Shown one piece after another: positions 26,302 through 35,790 of a stretch of DNA of 43,065 nucleotides. The number at the start of each line of letters is the position of its first letter. Position 1 is the first letter of the stretch. The stretch spans positions 1 through 43,065 of the forward strand of contig JAJECW010000080.1 in the NCBI GenBank assembly GCA_022821865.1. The letters are read 5' to 3'. The notes beneath the pieces are model-generated. The model ran no database searches, was not told the origin of the DNA, and saw only the letters and a list, made by a program, of their open reading frames with translations. This DNA comes from Pseudomonadales bacterium (GTDB lineage: Bacteria; Pseudomonadota; Gammaproteobacteria; Pseudomonadales; Pseudohongiellaceae). A program made the translations under genes and the position numbers.

Positions 26302-27756
26302 ATGATGCGGATTTGCGGATGGATTGGCCGGGCAGGGCTGTTGCTGGCTCTTGCTTCATTCACCCAGGCGGCCCGGGCCGCCGAGGCGGTGGCCGGCCTT
26401 GATCTCACAGGCAGCGGCCCCGGCATCGCCGCGCTGGTGATCTTCGTGCTCGCCTATGCCCTGGTCATCAGTGAAGAGAACATTCATCTGCGCAAATCGA
26501 AACCCGTGGTGGTTGCCGCCGGCGTGATCTGGATTCTGGTGGCGCTGGCCTATTCGGCCGCCGGGGAGTCGGCGCTGGCGGAAGAGCTGGTCTCCCACAA
26601 CCTGCTGGAATTCGTCGAGTTGTTCCTGTTTCTGCTTGCGGCGATGACCTACATCAACACCATGGAAGAGCGGGGCATCTTCAACCTGTTGCGGGCGAAG
26701 CTCGTCAGCGCCGGATTTTCCCTGCGCAAGCTGTTCTGGATTACCGGGCTGATTTCCTTCTGCATGTCGCCACTGGCGGACAATCTCACCACCGCCCTGC
26801 TCATGGCCGCCGTGGTGGTTTCCATTGGCGGCGACAATACCCGCTTCGTCGTGCTCGGCTGCATCAATGTGGTGGTGGCGGCCAATGCCGGGGGCGTTTT
26901 CAGCCCCTTCGGGGACATCACCACGCTGATGATCTGGCAGGCGGGATATGTCCAGTTCCAGGAATTTTTCGTGCTGGTGATTCCATCCATCGTGAACTGG
27001 GTGGTCACCGCCGGAATCATGAGTTTTGCGGTTTCCCATGAAAAACCGGCGGCAATCGAGGAAAGGGCCGAAGTGAAATTCGGCGGCTGGGTGGTGGTGG
27101 GGCTGTTCGGCATGACCATCGCCATGGCGGTGAGCTTCCACAACTTCCTGCATCTGCCGCCGGTGCTCGGCATGATGACCGGCCTTGGCATACTCAAGCT
27201 GTATGGCTACTACCTGCAAATGCGCGACGCCGGCTACATGGGCTCGGCCACATCCCTGGTCAGCGGCGACGCCGCCATGTTCGGCGATTCCATGCTCGAA
27301 GACGAGATCGAGGATCGCGAGCAGCCCTACAACATTTTCCACAATCTCCAGCGGGCCGAGTGGGACACGCTGATCTTCTTCTACGGGATCATCCTCTGCG
27401 TCGGCGGGCTTGGCGCCTTTGGCTATCTCGCGGTGGTCTCCGAATTCACCTATGAAGGCCTGGGGCCCACGGTGGCCAATGTGCTGGTGGGATTCGCCTC
27501 GGCGCTGATCGACAATATTCCGGTCATGTTCGCCGTGCTCGAAATGTCGCCGGAAATGGACCTGTTCCAGTGGCTGCTGATTACCCTGACCGCCGGCGCC
27601 GGCGGCTCCATGCTGTCGATTGGTTCGGCGGCGGGCGTTGCCGTCATGGGGCAGGCGCGAGGGGTGTACACCTTCTTTTCCCACCTGAAATGGAGCTGGG
27701 CGATCATGCTCGGCTATTTCGCCAGCATCGGCGCCCACTTCCTGCTCAATGGCTGA
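26302..27756 (+). CDS. nhaD: Sodium/proton antiporter NhaD
   Basis: A 484-residue inner-membrane protein with a cleavable-looking N-terminus and about 12 hydrophobic segments. Features typical of NhaD are LVISEENIHLRKSKPVV, FVELFLFLLAAMTYINTMEERGIF, FCMSPLADNLTTALLMAAVVV, INVVVAANAGGVFSPFGDITTLMIWQ and, near the end, SALIDNIPVMFAVLEM and GSMLSIGSAAGVAVMGQARGVYTF. It would exchange cytosolic Na+ or Li+ for protons at alkaline pH, in line with a marine or halophilic organism. Confidence 0.93.
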   Translation: MMRICGWIGRAGLLLALASFTQAARAAEAVAGLDLTGSGPGIAALVIFVLAYALVISEENIHLRKSKPVVVAAGVIWILVALAYSAAGESALAEELVSHNLLEFVELFLFLLAAMTYINTMEERGIFNLLRAKLVSAGFSLRKLFWITGLISFCMSPLADNLTTALLMAAVVVSIGGDNTRFVVLGCINVVVAANAGGVFSPFGDITTLMIWQAGYVQFQEFFVLVIPSIVNWVVTAGIMSFAVSHEKPAAIEERAEVKFGGWVVVGLFGMTIAMAVSFHNFLHLPPVLGMMTGLGILKLYGYYLQMRDAGYMGSATSLVSGDAAMFGDSMLEDEIEDREQPYNIFHNLQRAEWDTLIFFYGIILCVGGLGAFGYLAVVSEFTYEGLGPTVANVLVGFASALIDNIPVMFAVLEMSPEMDLFQWLLITLTAGAGGSMLSIGSAAGVAVMGQARGVYTFFSHLKWSWAIMLGYFASIGAHFLLNG

Positions 27757-27792
27757 TTACCGGAATTCTGCGGCGGCGGGCGGCGCAGGGAA

Positions 27793-29220
27793 TCAGTCGG
27801 CGCCCGCCACCCTGAGCAGCACGCGATAAATCATTCCCGTTCCCTCGGCGAGGGATTGCACCGAGACCCGCTCATCATTGCCGTGCATGCGGGACAGGTC
27901 GTCCTGGTCAATGGGATAAGGATAAATGCCATACACCGGAACACCCCGGTTGCGCCAGGCGCTGGCGTCGGTGCCGGCCTGGAACAGATAGGATGTGACC
28001 TGGGCTTCGGGATATTGCTCCCGGGCGGAGTCGGCCAATGCCCGGTACAGTTCGGTGTCTTCGGGAGACGGTTGCTGCATGGATCGTTGCTGGAGTCGTG
28101 CCAATGCTTCCTGCTGGCTTTCCCCGGCGCCGGTGGAAATCTCCACCGAGATGGCCGGGTCGGCGGTTACCCGGCGGATTTCCTCGATAAAGGCCGCAAC
28201 GTCCGTGCCCGGTATCAGGCGGAAATTGACCAGTACGCTGGCGGCGCCTGGAATGACATTGGTGCGGAAGCCACCCTGGATTATCACCGGCGCCACGGTA
28301 TTGCGCATGAAGGCCCGCAGCAATGGATCAACGCCGATGGCCCGGTCGGCCTGGGCCACCCGGGCCGCGTCGGTTCCCGCAAGCAGGTCTTCAAACCAGG
28401 TGCGTTCGGGTTCCCCGGCGGTCTCGGCCAGGGTCTGGAAGAACTGCCGCGTAATCGGGATCAGCTGTATGCCGGTGTCGTGGCGCGAGAGCTTGTCCAG
28501 TGCCCGGGCGAGAGCGAAGATGGCATTGTCCGGGCGCGGCATGGACGAATGTATGCTATGCCCGGAGGCGGTGATGCGCAGGGTGAGGAAGAACTTGTCG
28601 GCGGTGGAAATGCTCACATAGCGCACATCGTCCGAGTTGCGCCGCTTGATGATCCAGCCGCCTTCGTTCAGCGCGAACTCGGCGTCGATCAGGGGCCAAT
28701 GGTCCCGGGCCAGCCAACCCGTGCCGTAACTGCCCCCCTCTTCATCGGCTTCCGCCAGAAAGATCACGTCCCGTGCCAGGGGAACCCCATCCCGGGCAAG
28801 CCGCATGACGGCTTCGGCGAATACCGCAAGCCCTCCCTTGAAGTCGATGGCTCCCCGGCCATAGACATAGCCATTGACGATATCGCCGGCAAAGGGATCC
28901 TGGGTCCACAAGTCGCGCTCCACTCCCACCACATCGGCATGGGCGGCAAGCAGCAGGGGCCTTTTGGAGCCGTCGCCGCGCAGTCTGGCGATGAAATGCG
29001 CCTTGCCGGGAGTGGGTGTCTCGATAATGGACACTTCAAATCCCAGCGCCTCGAACTTGGGCCGCAACAGCTCGGCCAACTCGCCTTCATTGCCCGGCGG
29101 GTTGGAAGTGTCGACCCGAATGAGTTCCCGCAGCAGTTCCGCCGCGGGGTTGCTCTGGGCCTGGGCCTGCAGGGTGAACAAGCTCAGGGCGGCGATTGCA
29201 AGGTATCCGGTGATTTTCAT
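27793..29220 (-). CDS. Exported M20 family metallopeptidase
   Basis: A 475-residue zinc peptidase of the M20/M25/M40 type with a signal peptide (MKITGYLAIAALSLFTLQAQAQ). Metal and catalytic residues are visible in LLLAAHADVV, YGRGAIDFKGG, ADEEGGSYG and, near the C-terminus, MHGNDERVSV. The dimerisation domain lies around SGHSIHSSMPRPDNAI. The substrate is likely a peptide or N-acyl amino acid in the periplasm. A related gene lies at 32122-33516, so the region has two. A small secreted protein gene lies 31 bp upstream on the same strand. Confidence 0.88.
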   Translation of the reverse strand: MKITGYLAIAALSLFTLQAQAQSNPAAELLRELIRVDTSNPPGNEGELAELLRPKFEALGFEVSIIETPTPGKAHFIARLRGDGSKRPLLLAAHADVVGVERDLWTQDPFAGDIVNGYVYGRGAIDFKGGLAVFAEAVMRLARDGVPLARDVIFLAEADEEGGSYGTGWLARDHWPLIDAEFALNEGGWIIKRRNSDDVRYVSISTADKFFLTLRITASGHSIHSSMPRPDNAIFALARALDKLSRHDTGIQLIPITRQFFQTLAETAGEPERTWFEDLLAGTDAARVAQADRAIGVDPLLRAFMRNTVAPVIIQGGFRTNVIPGAASVLVNFRLIPGTDVAAFIEEIRRVTADPAISVEISTGAGESQQEALARLQQRSMQQPSPEDTELYRALADSAREQYPEAQVTSYLFQAGTDASAWRNRGVPVYGIYPYPIDQDDLSRMHGNDERVSVQSLAEGTGMIYRVLLRVAGAD

Positions 29221-29251
29221 GATTGGGCTCCGCGCAAAATGTGAACAGGCA

Positions 29252-29689
29252 TCATTCGGCGGACACGCGGATGCCGAAGGGGTCGATTTCGATCAGGACC
29301 CGGGGCATTTCGGTGATGTCCACCGGCGCGGTTTCCGAGGCTTCGTGTTCCGCGAAAATCAGCACCCGGATCGCTTCCCCGGCGCGTTCCGGCAGAGTCG
29401 GGCGGGCTGAATCGAAGCCCTGGGGGATGAAGGTGCTCACCAGATCAAAGGCTTCGCCAAGCTCCCGGATCAGTGACCGGCGATTGGCGTACCAGGCCGA
29501 TTTGGTCCCGGGAATTTGCGCAGCGGTAGCCTCGTCATAGAGAAACAGCACATCAATGCCGGTAATCTCGATGGCGTTGGGGTCAAGCCGCGAACGAATC
29601 AGGATGGATTCAACGGCTGCGGCAGCCTGGGTCGGGACGACAACCAGCAGCAGAACCGTCAGCGCCTTTTTCAGCATCGCCAGCTTCAC
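29252..29689 (-). CDS. Secreted hypothetical protein
   Basis: A 145-residue protein that begins with a signal peptide (KKALTVLLLVVVPTQAAAA). The remainder is a small mixed alpha/beta sequence with no motif I recognise. It runs on the same strand just upstream of the M20 peptidase and may be co-transcribed with it. Coding is supported by the signal peptide, the absence of competing frames and the close spacing. Confidence 0.6.
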   Translation of the reverse strand: MKLAMLKKALTVLLLVVVPTQAAAAVESILIRSRLDPNAIEITGIDVLFLYDEATAAQIPGTKSAWYANRRSLIRELGEAFDLVSTFIPQGFDSARPTLPERAGEAIRVLIFAEHEASETAPVDITEMPRVLIEIDPFGIRVSAE

Positions 29690-29715
29690 CCGGAGGTTCG
29701 CAAGAGCCCGTCACA

Positions 29716-29732
29716 AGCCTGCGCCGCAGGCT
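29716..29732. repeat. Family C core hairpin
   Basis: AGCCTGCGCCGCAGGCT, an isolated outer hairpin of the family C inverted repeat. Confidence 0.6.
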
Positions 29733-29754
29733 CCGGGATTGTGACGCGAGGCAT

Positions 29755-29781
29755 GGGGGCCGGAATCCGGTTCCGGCCCCC
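29755..29781. terminator. GC-rich hairpin after the secreted protein gene
   Basis: GGGGGCCGGAA-TCCGG-TTCCGGCCCCC, an 11-bp stem 12 bp beyond the stop of the gene at 29793-30803. It has no T-tract, so it may stabilise rather than terminate. Confidence 0.45.
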
Positions 29782-29792
29782 AATGGTGATTG

Positions 29793-30803
29793 CTAGTTTT
29801 CGTCGGTATCGACTTCGCCCTGGGTGCCTCTGGGAGAACCATCGCCATTGAAGCCCATGACTTCATAGCGGCGCCAGCCCGCCAGAATGCCATGCAGGCC
29901 ATGGTTGCCCTCGTGGCAGGCGTACTCGAATACCGGGTCCGGCGATCTGCGCAAGGGCAGCCTGGCGGACCAGGACTCATCCCAGGACAAGGGGTCGGTG
30001 ACGGTGAAGTCGTATTCGATCGTATTCTCGTCCACATGGCGGAAGCGCTCTTCGATCACCGCCTGGTCGGACATCCCGCGCAGGTTGTAGTCGTGATAGA
30101 AGTGCCGGGTGTGCACCACCAGATCGTCGCCATCCCAGTAGCCGATGGAATCGCCCTCCCACTTGAGTTGTCGGGTATGGTGCTCGCTGTCGAGCCGGAT
30201 GACCCGGGCGGAATGCACCATTTCATTCAGAATCATGACGCTGTTCCGGGTCTGCACGATCTGCATGTTGTTGTTGTAGGAGCCGGGAATCATCGGCGGT
30301 CCGCCGACGAAACCGGTAATGCAGCGGTCCACGGTGGTGCGGCCCTCTGGGCCGGCGCTGTTGAAGATCATCTCCTGATATTCGGCGCGGCGCTGCCGGC
30401 CGGCTTCATTCAGCGGCGGCATGCGGCCGTTGGGCGGATCGTAAATCAATGAAGTGCGGCGGTCATAAATCGTTTCGCTGCCCCGCTCATACCAGAACTC
30501 GTTGTAGGAAATCACCCCGGGCGGATATCCCGCGCCGCCCACGCTGTCGATAATCAGGTCGCGATTCTGGCGACGATTCTCGTAGGCTTCCCACTCCGCG
30601 GCCTGCTCTTCAGTGAGCACTTCGAGATGTTCGAGCTCGGCGGGCCGATTGAGCGGCGTCAGGGTACGGAAGGTATAGGTGCCCTGCAAGTCCGGGTGGC
30701 CGTATTCAGTGCGTGGAATCTCGCCGGACTGGGCGAGAGCCAGGCAGGAAAGCAGACCGCCGGCCAGGGCCGCGAGCGTCTTGCCAGTGATATTGCAGGT
30801 CAT
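29793..30803 (-). CDS. Secreted protein of a DLQGTYTF...TPLNRP family, unknown function
   Basis: A 336-residue protein with a signal peptide (ITGKTLAALAGGLLSCLALAQ). The mature start HPDLQGTYTFRTLTPLNRPAEL belongs to a large group of exported hypothetical proteins common in marine gammaproteobacteria and acidobacteria. Further blocks are YDPPNGRMPPL, RCITGFVGGPPMIPGSYNNNMQIVQT, EMVHSARVIRL and GYWDGDDLVVHTRHF. No enzyme motif is evident. I take the ATG at 30803 because GGAGG lies 6 bp upstream; an open extension to 30887 has no family features. Divergent from the NHL gene across 175 bp that must hold both promoters. Confidence 0.75.
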   Translation of the reverse strand: MTCNITGKTLAALAGGLLSCLALAQSGEIPRTEYGHPDLQGTYTFRTLTPLNRPAELEHLEVLTEEQAAEWEAYENRRQNRDLIIDSVGGAGYPPGVISYNEFWYERGSETIYDRRTSLIYDPPNGRMPPLNEAGRQRRAEYQEMIFNSAGPEGRTTVDRCITGFVGGPPMIPGSYNNNMQIVQTRNSVMILNEMVHSARVIRLDSEHHTRQLKWEGDSIGYWDGDDLVVHTRHFYHDYNLRGMSDQAVIEERFRHVDENTIEYDFTVTDPLSWDESWSARLPLRRSPDPVFEYACHEGNHGLHGILAGWRRYEVMGFNGDGSPRGTQGEVDTDEN

Positions 30804-30978
30804 GGGAACCTCCAAAAGTGTTTGGTTTTTCGAAATTTGGCGCCAGCCACCGAAAGTACGCAGGTTCAGAGTCGAATTCAAGAACAAAATTGCTTTTCAA
30901 TCAAAAGTATGGACAAGCATCGGCGCGGCTTTTATGCTTCACCCATTCAAAACAAGCGATTCACCAAGGAGGCCGACC

Positions 30979-32064
30979 ATGATTCGTTCGACTTGCATGA
31001 AGCGGATTTCCGTGGCTTTTGCTGCTGCCCTGCTGACGCTGTCCGGCATTGCCAGCGCCCAGAAAGTCATGACGCCGACCAACAACCACCCCAATCCCTA
31101 CACCGCCATTAACGACTATTTCCCCTTGCCAGACGACCGTGAATGGGGATCAACCAGCGCCGTGGATATCGACATCGACGGTGAATCGATCTGGGTCGCC
31201 GAGCGTTGCGGCTCCAATAGTTGCGCCCTGTCCGATGTGGACCCGGTCATCAAGTATGACCCGGACGGCAATATCCTGACTTCTTTTGGCGGCGGCATGA
31301 TCATCTGGCCACACGGCATTCACATTGATGTCGACGGTAATGTCTGGATCACCGACGCCCGGGCCGCAACCGCCGCGGAACTTGCCGAAAACCCGGACGC
31401 CGCCGGCAAGGGCCATACCGTGTACAAGTTCAGCCCCGAAGGCGAAGTGCTGATGGTGCTTGGCGAGCCGGGAGTGGCCGGCGACGGCACCGGTCCATTG
31501 CTGAATTCGCCCAATGACGTGATTACCGATCAGGACGGCAATGTCTATGTGGGCGATGGACACGGCGGCCAGGGCGCCAATGCCGACTTGTCCACGGTGG
31601 CGCGCATCGCCAAGTTCGATGCGGAAGGCAATTTCATCGAAAGCTGGGGCCATATCGGCACGGCGCCCGGTGAATTCCGCACTCCCCACAGCCTCGCGTT
31701 CGATTCCCGGGGCAGGCTGTTCGTAGCCGACCGGGGCAATGTGCGGATCCAGATTTTTGAGCGGGACGGCACGTTTGTCGATGAGTGGTATCAGTTTGGC
31801 AGGCTCAGCGGCATATACATCGACGCCAACGATATTCTATACGCGGCCGATTCCGAGTCCAGCGCCACTTCCAACCCCGGCTGGCGCCGCGGCATCCGTA
31901 TCGGCAGCGCGGTAACCGGCCATGTGTTCAGCTTCATTCCCGACCCGGACCAGAATCCCGGCGGCACCAGCGCGGCCGAAGGCGTGGCTGCGGATAGCCA
32001 CGGCAATGTGTACGGGGCGGAAGTGGGGCCGCGGCAACTCGTGAAATACGTCAGGGAAGACTGA
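30979..32064 (+). CDS. Secreted NHL-repeat beta-propeller protein
   Basis: A 361-residue protein with a signal peptide (MKRISVAFAAALLTLSGIASAQ). It carries repeated NHL units such as WPHGIHIDVDGNVWITDA, SPNDVITDQDGNVYVGDG, TPHSLAFDSRGRLFVADRGNVRIQIF and SGIYIDANDILYAADS, giving a six-bladed propeller like that of peptidylglycine amidating lyases. A catalytic function is not proved. I start at the ATG at 30979, preceded by AAGGAGG; longer upstream readings are non-coding leader. The M20 peptidase gene follows on the same strand. Confidence 0.88.
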   Translation: MIRSTCMKRISVAFAAALLTLSGIASAQKVMTPTNNHPNPYTAINDYFPLPDDREWGSTSAVDIDIDGESIWVAERCGSNSCALSDVDPVIKYDPDGNILTSFGGGMIIWPHGIHIDVDGNVWITDARAATAAELAENPDAAGKGHTVYKFSPEGEVLMVLGEPGVAGDGTGPLLNSPNDVITDQDGNVYVGDGHGGQGANADLSTVARIAKFDAEGNFIESWGHIGTAPGEFRTPHSLAFDSRGRLFVADRGNVRIQIFERDGTFVDEWYQFGRLSGIYIDANDILYAADSESSATSNPGWRRGIRIGSAVTGHVFSFIPDPDQNPGGTSAAEGVAADSHGNVYGAEVGPRQLVKYVRED

Positions 32065-32121
32065 GCCAACCGGCGGCAGGACATGACGCCGCAAATCGAT
32101 TGTTTGAAAGGGAGATGGCCG

Positions 32122-33516
32122 ATGTTCCGAATGAGCCTGTTATCGCTGTTGTTTTGTTGCGGCGCGGCCCTGGCCCAGGTCGGAGAGCCGGACTGGCCCG
32201 GGGTGGAAGAGGAAACGCTGCGACATTTCCGCGCGATCATGCAATTCGATACCAGTGATCCACCCGGCAGGGAACTGCCGGCGGCGGAATACCTGTACGA
32301 GGTGCTGGCGGCGGAAGATATTCCCGTGGAACTGCTCTGGAACGATCCCGGGCGCCCCAATGTCCTCGCCCGCATCGAAGGCGACGGCAGTGCGGAGCCG
32401 CTGCTGATCATGGCCCATACCGATGTGGTCAACGTGGATCCGGAAAAGTGGACCTTCCCCCCATTCAGCGCCACCGTGGACGGCGGCTATGTCTATGGCC
32501 GGGGCGCGGTGGACGACAAGGACAATGTCGCCGCAGGCCTGATGATCATGCTGCTGCTCAAGCGGCTTGATGTGCCGCTGGCCAGGGACGTGATCTACCT
32601 GGCCGAGTCGGGGGAAGAAGGCGCCACCGAATACGGCATCGAGTTCATGGTCAATGAGCATTTCGACAAGATCAATGCCGAATTCTGTCTGGCCGAGGGC
32701 GGCTCGGTGGCCCGGGTGAATCGCGAGGTGCAGTATTCCGGCGTGCAGACCATGGAGAAGATTCCCTACCGGGTCGAACTGGTCGCCACCGGCCCGGCGG
32801 GCCATGGCTCGGTGCCGCTGCAGAACAATTCGGTGACTCGGCTGGCCCGGGCGGTGGCTGCCATTGCCGACTGGCGCACGCCGATTCGCCTCAATGAAAC
32901 CACCGCCGCCTATTTCGAGCGGCTGGCCTCAATCTCACCGAGCGACGCCGCCGAGCGTTATCTGAATGTGCTTGACCCCGGCCTCGCCAGCGAGTCGGAT
33001 GCCTATTTCCTTGCCAACGAACCGCGCCACGCCTCCATGCTGCGGTCTTCGCTGTCGCCCAATATCTTTGACGCGGGCTATCGCATCAATGTCATTCCTT
33101 CGGAATCCCGCGCCAGCGTGGATTTCCGCGCCTTGCCCGATGAAGACATTATCAGCTTTCTCGATGAAATCCGGCGCGTGGTGGACGACCCGGCGGTGGA
33201 AGTCAGCCTTGGCGCCCGCAATACCCGGCCCAGGGGTGAAAGCAGCCTCGATACCGACGCCTTCCGCGCCATCGAGAGCCAGACCCGGGAACATTACGGC
33301 GTCATTACCCTGCCCACCATGAGCACCGGCGCCACCGACATGGCCTATCTGCGGGCGGCGGGAATCCAGTGCTATGGCATCGGTCCCGCCATCGACCGGG
33401 AAGACGCGGCCCTCGGATTCGGCGCCCACAGCGACCAGGAACGGATCCTGATCAGCGAACTGCACCGCTTCGTGCGTTTCCACTACGACGTGGTGATTGA
33501 ACTGGCGGCGCAGTAA
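32122..33516 (+). CDS. Exported M20 family metallopeptidase (second)
   Basis: A 464-residue zinc peptidase with a signal peptide (MFRMSLLSLLFCCGAALAQ). Metal-site segments are LLIMAHTDVVNVDPEKW, YGRGAVDDKDNVAAG, LAESGEEGATEYG and the C-terminal GAHSDQERILI; the dimerisation domain contains GPAGHGSVPLQNNSV. It resembles the gene at 27793 only in family. The ATG at 32122 has GGGAGA upstream and gives a proper signal peptide; an ATG at 32083 would place 13 polar residues before it. Confidence 0.88.
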   Translation: MFRMSLLSLLFCCGAALAQVGEPDWPGVEEETLRHFRAIMQFDTSDPPGRELPAAEYLYEVLAAEDIPVELLWNDPGRPNVLARIEGDGSAEPLLIMAHTDVVNVDPEKWTFPPFSATVDGGYVYGRGAVDDKDNVAAGLMIMLLLKRLDVPLARDVIYLAESGEEGATEYGIEFMVNEHFDKINAEFCLAEGGSVARVNREVQYSGVQTMEKIPYRVELVATGPAGHGSVPLQNNSVTRLARAVAAIADWRTPIRLNETTAAYFERLASISPSDAAERYLNVLDPGLASESDAYFLANEPRHASMLRSSLSPNIFDAGYRINVIPSESRASVDFRALPDEDIISFLDEIRRVVDDPAVEVSLGARNTRPRGESSLDTDAFRAIESQTREHYGVITLPTMSTGATDMAYLRAAGIQCYGIGPAIDREDAALGFGAHSDQERILISELHRFVRFHYDVVIELAAQ

Positions 33517-33742
33517 AATCAGTGCAAAATTTGGCATATTGCTGAACTTGCAGTACCGGCTGCAAAGGGATATCAGCTCTTTGCGGCAGGACATGAACCG
33601 GGACATTTCCGCGCTGAAAAAGGACATGAACAAGGAAACCGGCAAACTGCGGGAACGCATGGCCAAAATTGAAGGCCTGTTTGAGGGTTTCGTCAAACGG
33701 GAGTCGCCACAGCCCGGGATATCTCTTCCAGCAACTCCCTGA
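33497..33742 (+). CDS. Possible small coiled-coil protein, start uncertain
   Basis: The reading frame from a TTG at 33497 gives 81 residues with heptad-type sequence (LQRDISSLRQDMNRDISALKKDMN...LRERMAKIEGLFEGF), a pattern known from small coiled-coil hypothetical proteins. It overlaps the M20 gene at its start and the TIGR02444 gene by 50 bp at its end. An internal ATG at 33593 would leave only 49 residues. It may be the remnant of a longer gene. Confidence 0.35.
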   Translation: MNWRRSKISAKFGILLNLQYRLQRDISSLRQDMNRDISALKKDMNKETGKLRERMAKIEGLFEGFVKRESPQPGISLPATP

Positions 33743-34184
33743 TTTCATCATTGAGCATAATGCCATGGCGCCGCAATAGCGCCTCGGCATTGCGCCGGGC
33801 TGCCGCGGTCGGTTCCGCTTGCCGGCCCGGCGAAGAATCTTCAGTTGCCCGCTGCATCCATTTCTGCTGCAACAATTCCGCGTCGAGTTCATCTTCCCTG
33901 ATTCGCTCGCGCAGCCGAAGCCGGTCCTCGTTCGGCTCGAACACCGGCCCCTTCAACCAGCGCCGAGCCTCACGCAGTGGCCGAACCAGCCGATTCTGGC
34001 ACTGTTCCGATATCTCCTCGATGCGCAGCCAAAGCGCATCGTCCATCACTCCGCCGCGGGCGCCGTACCAGTAACAGAACAACACCACATTCACATCGAG
34101 GCCATATTCGTCCTGCAGGCGCAGGCAGCACGCCTCCACTTGCGGCCTTGCATACAGGGCCATCGACCAGGCGGTGAAGTTCAT
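33693..34184 (-). CDS. TIGR02444 family protein
   Basis: A 163-residue protein with the family signature near its start (WSMALYARPQVEACCLRLQDEYGLDVNVVLFCYWYGARGG) and PLREARRWLKG later. The family is limited mostly to gammaproteobacteria and has no established function. It is divergent from mpl. Confidence 0.85.
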   Translation of the reverse strand: MNFTAWSMALYARPQVEACCLRLQDEYGLDVNVVLFCYWYGARGGVMDDALWLRIEEISEQCQNRLVRPLREARRWLKGPVFEPNEDRLRLRERIREDELDAELLQQKWMQRATEDSSPGRQAEPTAAARRNAEALLRRHGIMLNDEIRELLEEISRAVATPV

Positions 34185-34256
34185 TGGCTGCGCCGTTTCG
34201 GATTTGTGCTATAAGACAGGCCACGGCGCGGCGAGTCAACCGGCGAATCCTCCCTC

Positions 34257-35669
34257 ATGCATCTCCACATCATCGGCATCTGCGGCGCGTTCATGGGCAG
34301 TCTCGCCCTGCTTGCCAGGCAATTCGGCCACCGGGTGAGCGGCTGCGACGCCAATACCTATCCCCCCATGAGCACCCAGCTGGAAGACTGCGGCATCGAA
34401 GTGCTGGAAGGCTATCTGCCCGAACATCTGGACCAAACGCCTGAACTCGTCCTGGTGGGCAATACCATTTCCAGGGGGAATCCGGTGCTCGAGCGGGCGC
34501 TTGACGAAGGAGTGCCTTACATTTCCGGGCCGCAGTGGCTCGCCCAATTCGTGCTCAGGGACAAGTGGGTACTCGGCGTCGCCGGCACCCACGGCAAGAC
34601 GAGCACCAGCGCCATGCTTGCCTGGATTCTGGAATATGCGGGGCGCAAGCCGGGTTTCCTGATCGGCGGGGTCAGCAACAATTTTCCGGTATCGGCCCGG
34701 CTTGGCGAATCGGAATTCTTTGTGGTGGAAGCCGACGAATACGACAGCGCCTTCTGCGACAAGCGTTCCAAGTTCATTCACTACGCGCCGCGCACCGCGA
34801 TTCTCAATAATCTCGAATTCGATCACGCGGACATTTTCGACGATCTCGCGGCGATCCAGCGCCAGTTCCATCATCTGCTGCGCATTCTGCCGGGCAACGG
34901 GCGCATCATCCTCCCTCTGGGGGAGTCAGCGCTTGATGCGGTGATCGAGCAGGGCTGCTGGACTCCGGTGCAACGCATCGGCATGGCGCTTGAATCGAAA
35001 GAATGCAGCCGCCTTGCCAGTGAGAACGGGGTGTTCTGGAATATCCGGCCAGGCGCCGAAGACGGCAGCGAGTTCAAACTTGAACAATACCGGGCGAGGA
35101 CTGGAGAGCCCGCGGTGGCGGCTGTCGCCTGGGATCAGGCCGGGCGGCATAATCTGTGGAACGCCGCGGCCGCCATGATCGCGGCGGAACATGCGGGGGT
35201 GGAGCTTTCGGCGGCGGCGCAAGCCCTGGGTCAATTCCGCGGCGTCAAGCGAAGAATGGAGTTGCGTGGAACCGTGGGCGGCATCGCCGTCTACGACGAT
35301 TTCGCCCATCACCCCACGGCAATCGCCACCACCTTGCAGGGGTTGTCAGCCAAACACAATGGAAGTGGAAGAATCATCGCGGTCATCGAACCCCGCTCCA
35401 ACACCATGAAGGCCGGCGTGCATCAGCACGTGCTGAATGAATCCGTGGCGGCGGCGGATCAGGTGGTCTGGTTCCAGCCGCAGGACTGCGACCTCGACTG
35501 CGCCGCCCTGGCCGCCGCCGCAAAAACCCCATCCCGCGCATTCCGCAGCGTGGACGCCATCATCGACTTCCTCGCCGCAACCGCCAGAGCAGGCGATCAC
35601 ATCGTCATCATGAGCAACGGCGGCTTCGGCGGCATTCACGAGAAGCTATTGCAGAAACTGTGCGGCTGA
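34257..35669 (+). CDS. mpl: UDP-N-acetylmuramate:L-alanyl-gamma-D-glutamyl-meso-diaminopimelate ligase
   Basis: A 470-residue Mur-ligase-family enzyme for peptidoglycan recycling: it joins recovered tripeptide to UDP-MurNAc. Features are the start HIIGICGAFMGSLALLARQFGHRVSGCDANTYPPMSTQLE, the ATP loop GVAGTHGKTSTSAMLAW, FVVEADEYDSAFCDKRSKF, NNLEFDHADIFDDL, and the C-terminal YDDFAHHPTAIATTL and EPRSNTMKAGVH. These distinguish Mpl from MurC. Confidence 0.95.
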   Translation: MHLHIIGICGAFMGSLALLARQFGHRVSGCDANTYPPMSTQLEDCGIEVLEGYLPEHLDQTPELVLVGNTISRGNPVLERALDEGVPYISGPQWLAQFVLRDKWVLGVAGTHGKTSTSAMLAWILEYAGRKPGFLIGGVSNNFPVSARLGESEFFVVEADEYDSAFCDKRSKFIHYAPRTAILNNLEFDHADIFDDLAAIQRQFHHLLRILPGNGRIILPLGESALDAVIEQGCWTPVQRIGMALESKECSRLASENGVFWNIRPGAEDGSEFKLEQYRARTGEPAVAAVAWDQAGRHNLWNAAAAMIAAEHAGVELSAAAQALGQFRGVKRRMELRGTVGGIAVYDDFAHHPTAIATTLQGLSAKHNGSGRIIAVIEPRSNTMKAGVHQHVLNESVAAADQVVWFQPQDCDLDCAALAAAAKTPSRAFRSVDAIIDFLAATARAGDHIVIMSNGGFGGIHEKLLQKLCG

Positions 35670-35704
35670 AGCAAACCATCCTGGCGTTGTCCTGCCACAT
35701 TCCT

Positions 35705-35790
35705 GTCATTCTGCGCGCAATCGCAGAATCTCCTTGAGTGGCCTCTGGATGAGATTCTGCGACTGCGCTTCGCTCCGCGCAGAATGACGG
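35705..35790. repeat. REP pair (family D)
   Basis: GTCATTCTGCGCGCAATCGC with AGAATC and, inverted, GATTCTGCGACTGCG...CGCAGAATGACGG. It is the fullest REP pair in the window, between mpl and the LacI-type gene. Confidence 0.75.

Noticed and set aside
26356..27738. A 460-codon open frame on the minus strand
   Set aside because: It is antisense to nhaD, His-rich and without motifs; nhaD is the clear gene.
27856..29244. A 462-codon open frame on the plus strand
   Set aside because: It is antisense to the M20 peptidase, which has a signal peptide and complete metal motifs.
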